The notes below the pieces were generated by a model. The model saw only the letters and a program-made list of their open reading frames with translations. It did not search any database and was not told the origin of the DNA. The position numbers and the translations under genes are program-made. From RGIG8709 sp045537065 (GTDB lineage Bacteria > Bacillota > Clostridia > Monoglobales > Monoglobaceae), in assembly GCA_045537065.1 (NCBI GenBank), contig JAZSOT010000053.1:25038-89037 (forward strand): 64,000 bases of DNA, in the 5' to 3' direction. Below are positions 60,613-64,000 of the stretch, in pieces. Numbering within the stretch: the stretch's first letter is position 1; the number at the start of each line of letters is the position of its first letter.

Positions 60613-60975
60613 TTAGAATTCAAGTCCGCCCTCTCTTGCTCCGGCTGCAACTTCTGCAACTCTGCCGTGGTAAACATATCCGCCTCTGTCAAATACAACA
60701 GCTTTTATGTTCTTTTCCAATGCTTTCTTAGCGATTGAAAGTCCAACAGCCTTTGCAGCTTCTTTGTTTCCGCCGTAATTTGCTTTCAAATCAGCGTCAA
60801 GAGTTGAAGCTGAAACTAATGTTACGCCCTTTGTGTCATCAATAATCTGGGCATATATATTCTTAAGACTTCTATATACGCAAAGTCTTGGTACCTCAGC
60901 TGTGCCTGATACCTTTTTACGAACTCTCGCGTGTCTTGCCTGTCTTGCTATTTCACTGCTTGTTTTCTTTATCAT
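60613..60975 (-). CDS. rplR: 50S ribosomal protein L18
   Basis: A 120-aa 5S rRNA-binding protein: RHARVRKKVSGTAEVPRLCV and VVFDRGGYVYHGRVAEVAAGA. Standard place between rplF and rpsE. Confidence 0.98.
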   Translation of the reverse strand: MIKKTSSEIARQARHARVRKKVSGTAEVPRLCVYRSLKNIYAQIIDDTKGVTLVSASTLDADLKANYGGNKEAAKAVGLSIAKKALEKNIKAVVFDRGGYVYHGRVAEVAAGAREGGLEF

Positions 60976-61041
60976 AATCGCACCTCCTTGCGGTTTAAGT
61001 ATAATTATTTTTCTTTTGATGAGCTTCTTTAAGCCGCCCTA

Positions 61042-61590
61042 TTATTTTTTCTTAGAACCGGTCTTACCTTCTTTTCTTCTGATGTACTCATCAACATACT
61101 TAATACCCTTACCTTTATATGGTTCAGGCGGTCTCTTTTCTCTTACTTTCGCAGCGAACTGACCAACTTTCTGTTTGTCAGGTCCTGAGATTATAATCTG
61201 GTTTGGCTGAGGAACATCGATTTTGATACCTTCGATTTCTTCCATTTCAACCTGATGTGAATAACCAAGATTCATAACAAGCTTGTTACCCTGCTTTGCA
61301 GCTCTGTAACCTACACCGTTTATCTCAAGGTCTTTCTTAAAGCCTTCACTTACGCCTTTTACCATATTGAAAAGAAGTGTTCTGGTTAAGCCGTGAAGTG
61401 CTCTGTTTTCTTTTTCGTCATTAGGACGTTCAACTGTTAAAGTTTCGCCATCCTTTTTGATTATCATATTTGGGTGTAATTCCTTTGTTAATGTTCCCTG
61501 AGGTCCTTTAACTGTTATAACATTGCCTTCTGCAATTGTTACATCAACACCCTGCGGTACTGTAATAGGTAATTTTCCTATACGAGACAT
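61042..61590 (-). CDS. rplF: 50S ribosomal protein L6
   Basis: A 182-aa protein with two similar domains: MSRIGKLPITVPQGVDVTIA at the start and PPEPYKGKGIKYVDEYIRRK near the end. Confidence 0.98.
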   Translation of the reverse strand: MSRIGKLPITVPQGVDVTIAEGNVITVKGPQGTLTKELHPNMIIKKDGETLTVERPNDEKENRALHGLTRTLLFNMVKGVSEGFKKDLEINGVGYRAAKQGNKLVMNLGYSHQVEMEEIEGIKIDVPQPNQIIISGPDKQKVGQFAAKVREKRPPEPYKGKGIKYVDEYIRRKEGKTGSKKK

Positions 61591-61607
61591 CTAATATTCC
61601 TCCTTTC

Positions 61608-62006
61608 TTACCAAATAAATGCTAATACTTCGCCGCCAACGTTCTGTTTGCGTGCTTCTTTATCTGTCATAATGCCCTTTGATGTTGAAATGATTGCTAT
61701 ACCAAGACCTTTAAGAACTCTTGGAAGCTCCTCCTTAGATGCATATACTCTAAGGCCCGGCTTTGATACTCTTCTTAAGCCTGATAATACCTTCTGCTTA
61801 TTCTCAGCGTATTTAAGTGTTACTCTTATAATGCCCTGAGTGCTGTCTTCAATGTATTCTACATTTTTAACATAGCCTTCTTTAAGCAAAATCTCAGCAA
61901 TCGCTTTTTTCATATTTGATGCCGGGATATCAACTGTTGTGTGTCTTGAGTTGTTGGCATTTCTTATTCTTGTAAGCATATCTGCTATTGGATCTGTTAT
62001 CTGCAT
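61608..62006 (-). CDS. rpsH: 30S ribosomal protein S8
   Basis: A 132-aa 16S-binding protein: ITDPIADMLTRIRNANNSRH and the C-terminal GISTSKGIMTDKEARKQNVG-like region (GIAIISTSKGIMTDKEA). AAGGAGG precedes the ATG. S8 is the known autoregulator of the spc operon in E. coli. Confidence 0.98.
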   Translation of the reverse strand: MQITDPIADMLTRIRNANNSRHTTVDIPASNMKKAIAEILLKEGYVKNVEYIEDSTQGIIRVTLKYAENKQKVLSGLRRVSKPGLRVYASKEELPRVLKGLGIAIISTSKGIMTDKEARKQNVGGEVLAFIW

Positions 62007-62027
62007 AATTCATCCTCCTTTTTTAGC

Positions 62028-62087
62028 GGATTTTTAGACCAGTTTGGCTATCCGTTCAATCCCATCGGGAATGTAGCCACTTAATCC
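62028..62087 (-). promoter_or_regulatory. Nested stem structure in the rpsH leader
   Basis: On the transcript, three nested pairings are possible: GGATT/AATCC (outer), GGCTA/TAGCC (62046-62050 with 62074-62078) and TCCC/GGGA (62060-62063 with 62067-62070). It fills the unusually long 142-base rpsN-rpsH spacer directly upstream of the S8 ribosome site. Confidence 0.45.
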
Positions 62088-62148
62088 TTATTTTTTGTTA
62101 TTTTTTGTTGCTCACTTTGAGCTTTTATATTGAAAAGTTCCCAAAATC

Positions 62149-62334
62149 TTACCAGGACGCCTTTTTCACTCCGGGGATCTGACCTTTATAAGCCAATTCA
62201 CGGAAACAAATTCTGCATATTCCGAATTTACGGATATAAGCGTGGGGTCTGCCGCAGATTTTACATCTGTTGTATTCTCTGGTTGCATATTTCTGAACTT
62301 TCTGCTGCTTAACTTTCATAGCTGTCTTTGCCAT
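62149..62334 (-). CDS. rpsN: 30S ribosomal protein S14, zinc type
   Basis: A 61-aa S14 with zinc ligands C24, C27, C40 and C43 (CKICGRPHAY and CRIC). This is the short zinc form typical of Firmicutes. Confidence 0.98.
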   Translation of the reverse strand: MAKTAMKVKQQKVQKYATREYNRCKICGRPHAYIRKFGICRICFRELAYKGQIPGVKKASW

Positions 62335-62401
62335 TTAATAATCTCCTCCATTTCCTAGAACTTTTAAATGGATATATTCACCAAAAAAACAGTTTCTAAA
62401 A

Positions 62402-62938
62402 CTATTTTGTAAAAGGAGCACCCATAAGTGTAAGAAGTTCGCGTGCTTCCTCGTCGGTGTTTGCTGTGGTAACAAAAATTATATCCATACCACGGATTTT
62501 ATCAATTTTATCATAATCAATTTCAGGGAAGATAAGCTGTTCTTTGATACCCATTGAATAGTTACCTCTTCCGTCAAATGAATTAGGATTGATACCTCTG
62601 AAGTCACGAACACGTGGAAGAGCTGCATTGAATAGTCTGTCAACAAATTCATACATCTTTGAACCTCTTAAGGTTACCTTACAACCAATGTTCATACCTT
62701 CTCTGATTTTAAATGTTGCAACTGACTTTTTAGCCTTTGTTATAACAGGCTTTTGACCTGTGATAAGCTCAAGGTCTGCCATTGCATTGTCAATAGCTTT
62801 TGAGTTTTCTTTTGCTTCTCCAACACCGATGTTGATTACAACCTTATCGAGCTTTGGAATCTGCATTACACTCTTATATTCAAATTTTTTCATTAAAGCG
62901 TCTTTAATTTCTTTGGTATAACGTTCCTCAAGTCTCAT
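62402..62938 (-). CDS. rplE: 50S ribosomal protein L5
   Basis: A 178-aa 5S rRNA-binding protein: FEYKSVMQIPKLDKVVINIG, FKIREGMNIGCKVTLRG and GMDIIFVTTANTDEEARELL. Confidence 0.98.
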   Translation of the reverse strand: MRLEERYTKEIKDALMKKFEYKSVMQIPKLDKVVINIGVGEAKENSKAIDNAMADLELITGQKPVITKAKKSVATFKIREGMNIGCKVTLRGSKMYEFVDRLFNAALPRVRDFRGINPNSFDGRGNYSMGIKEQLIFPEIDYDKIDKIRGMDIIFVTTANTDEEARELLTLMGAPFTK

Positions 62939-62966
62939 TTAACTTGACCTCCTTTCTAAATGTTTA

Positions 62967-63293
62967 TTAGTCGCCGAATGTCTCCTGACATTTCTTGCAG
63001 TAACGAACATGTGTTCCGTCCTCTAATATTCTTCTGCCGACTCTTGCAGGAGCTCCGCATTTTTCGCATACATTCATAACTTTTGATGCGTAAATTGGTG
63101 TTTCCTGTGTGATTATGCCGCCAGCTTCTCCCATACGGCGGGGTTTCTTATGCTTTTTAGCAAGTGACACGCCTTCTACGATTACTGTTCTTTTTTCAGG
63201 GTTAACTGACAAAACTTTTCCCTTTTTGCCTTTATCTTTACCTGATAAAACAACAACGTTGTCACCTGTTTTAACATGCATTTTTGTACTCAT
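62967..63293 (-). CDS. rplX: 50S ribosomal protein L24 with C-terminal zinc ribbon
   Basis: A 108-aa protein with a KOW motif (GDNVVVLSGKDKGKKGKVLS). CEKCGAPARVGRRILEDG and CKKC supply two CxxC pairs, a putative zinc ribbon seen in many Clostridia. Confidence 0.98.
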   Translation of the reverse strand: MSTKMHVKTGDNVVVLSGKDKGKKGKVLSVNPEKRTVIVEGVSLAKKHKKPRRMGEAGGIITQETPIYASKVMNVCEKCGAPARVGRRILEDGTHVRYCKKCQETFGD

Positions 63294-63375
63294 TTAAAAT
63301 TTCCTCCTTCCGTCTTAAATCCCTTTCCGGAATTTCCGGATAAACATTCGAATAACTTCATCCTCAGTGAGAGGC

Positions 63376-63744
63376 TTATAAAACCTCTGGAGCAAGTGAT
63401 AAAATCTTCATATATTCCTTTTCACGAAGCTCTCTTGCAACAGGACCGAATATACGGGTTCCTCTTGGAGTTTTATCATCCTTTATTATTACAGCTGCGT
63501 TCTCATCAAATCTGATTTTTGAACCGTCAGCTCTTTTCACGCCTTGAACACTGCGCACGATTACAGCCTTAACTACATCGCCCTTCTTTACAGCGCCGCC
63601 GGGTGTTGCTTTTTTAACAGAAGCAATTATTACATCACCGATGTTTCCATAGCGTCTAACTGAACCGCCGAGTACTCTGATACACATAATCTCTTTAGCG
63701 CCTGTATTATCAGCAACCTTGAGTCTTGTCTGCTGTTGTATCAT
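63376..63744 (-). CDS. rplN: 50S ribosomal protein L14
   Basis: A 122-aa protein starting MIQQQTRLKVADNTGAKEIM, ending FMKILSLAPEVL-like (EYMKILSLAPEVL). ATG 63744 is chosen for the conserved start and AGGAGG just upstream; the frame is open further but without homology. Confidence 0.98.
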   Translation of the reverse strand: MIQQQTRLKVADNTGAKEIMCIRVLGGSVRRYGNIGDVIIASVKKATPGGAVKKGDVVKAVIVRSVQGVKRADGSKIRFDENAAVIIKDDKTPRGTRIFGPVARELREKEYMKILSLAPEVL

Positions 63745-63798
63745 AATTGATTTCCTCCTTCTGCACATTCAGCAATGCTGAATGGTTGGAATAAAAAC

Positions 63799-64000
63799 TT
63801 ACTTCGCTTTTTCAACAATCTCCACCAGTCTCCAGCGCTTATCGCGAGAAAGGGGTCTTGTTTCCATAATCTTAACTGTGTGGCCAATGCCACGTTCGTT
63901 GTTTTCGTCATGTGCCTTGAACTTCTTAGTTGTCTTCATGATCTTCTTATATAAAGGATGCGCCTTGTTATCAGCGAGAGCAACAACGATAGTTTTGTGC
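63799..64000 (-). CDS. rpsQ: 30S ribosomal protein S17 (5' end cut by window edge)
   Basis: The last 66 codons and stop are visible. HPLYKKIMKTTKKFKAHDEN and GIGHTVKIMETRPLSRDKRW are S17 motifs. The start lies beyond base 64000. Its position before rplN matches the standard order. Confidence 0.96.
   Translation of the reverse strand, partial: HKTIVVALADNKAHPLYKKIMKTTKKFKAHDENNERGIGHTVKIMETRPLSRDKRWRLVEIVEKAK

Overview
The window looks like a chromosomal segment of an endospore-forming, anaerobic, low-GC Gram-positive bacterium of the class Clostridia. The evidence is a complete sigK, a bofA homologue, spoVG, a LysM/GH18 cortex-lytic-type enzyme, the SCIFF peptide with its radical SAM maturase, a V-type ATPase operon, a zinc-type S14, AT-rich intergenic DNA, strong GGAGG ribosome sites and many TTGACA-17-TATAAT promoters. 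I cannot name the species.

Layout. 1-2.7 kb (minus): scfA-scfB (SCIFF peptide and maturase), then a PLP decarboxylase that runs off the left edge. 2.76-3.44 kb: intact sigK. 3.44-5.21 kb: an accessory island bounded by 30-bp inverted repeats, holding a frameshifted stalk-domain gene, a small XRE regulator with paired operators, and a RAYT-type HUH transposase whose own coding sequence contains two GTAG-type REP palindromes. 5.2-9.7 kb: DUF711 and ACT genes, a YgiQ radical SAM gene and folD. 9.9-11.8 kb: a secreted repeat protein followed by a 57-aa peptide gene. 12-24 kb: gap, a polar amino acid ABC operon, rdgB/ttcA-like/galU/polysaccharide export permease, a structured hairpin array beside tRNA-Pro, purC, the LysM/GH18 gene, a DUF2156 gene, bofA, a 5'-nucleotidase and an XRE/membrane-protein pair.

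24-42 kb is mostly minus strand: trxB, a CDF metal transporter, a MATE pseudogene and an intact MATE paralogue, DUF4364, degV, trmL, comM-like, rlmB, a sensor kinase without a partner regulator, two giant multidomain glycosyltransferases, a Wzt-type ATPase and an LCP ligase. The last four belong to surface polysaccharide synthesis, export and attachment; the matching permease and galU lie about 21 kb away. 42-50.6 kb (plus) is a nine-gene V-ATPase operon (H-I-K-E-C-F-A-B-D). 50.6-52.5 kb carries murC and spoVG. 52.5-64 kb (minus) is the distal S10/spc/alpha ribosomal protein cluster from rpsQ (cut by the right edge) to rplQ, including secY, adk, map, infA and rpoA.

The least ordinary parts are the hairpin array at 18.67-18.84 kb (four TCGATAT units answered by four ATATCGA units with small hairpins between them), the inverted-repeat island with REPs inside its transposase gene, a tRNA-Pro with C at position 55, the tandem glycosyltransferase fusions, and several structured untranslated spacers in the ribosomal cluster. 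All calls come from reading the sequence; no database search, folding program or alignment was run.
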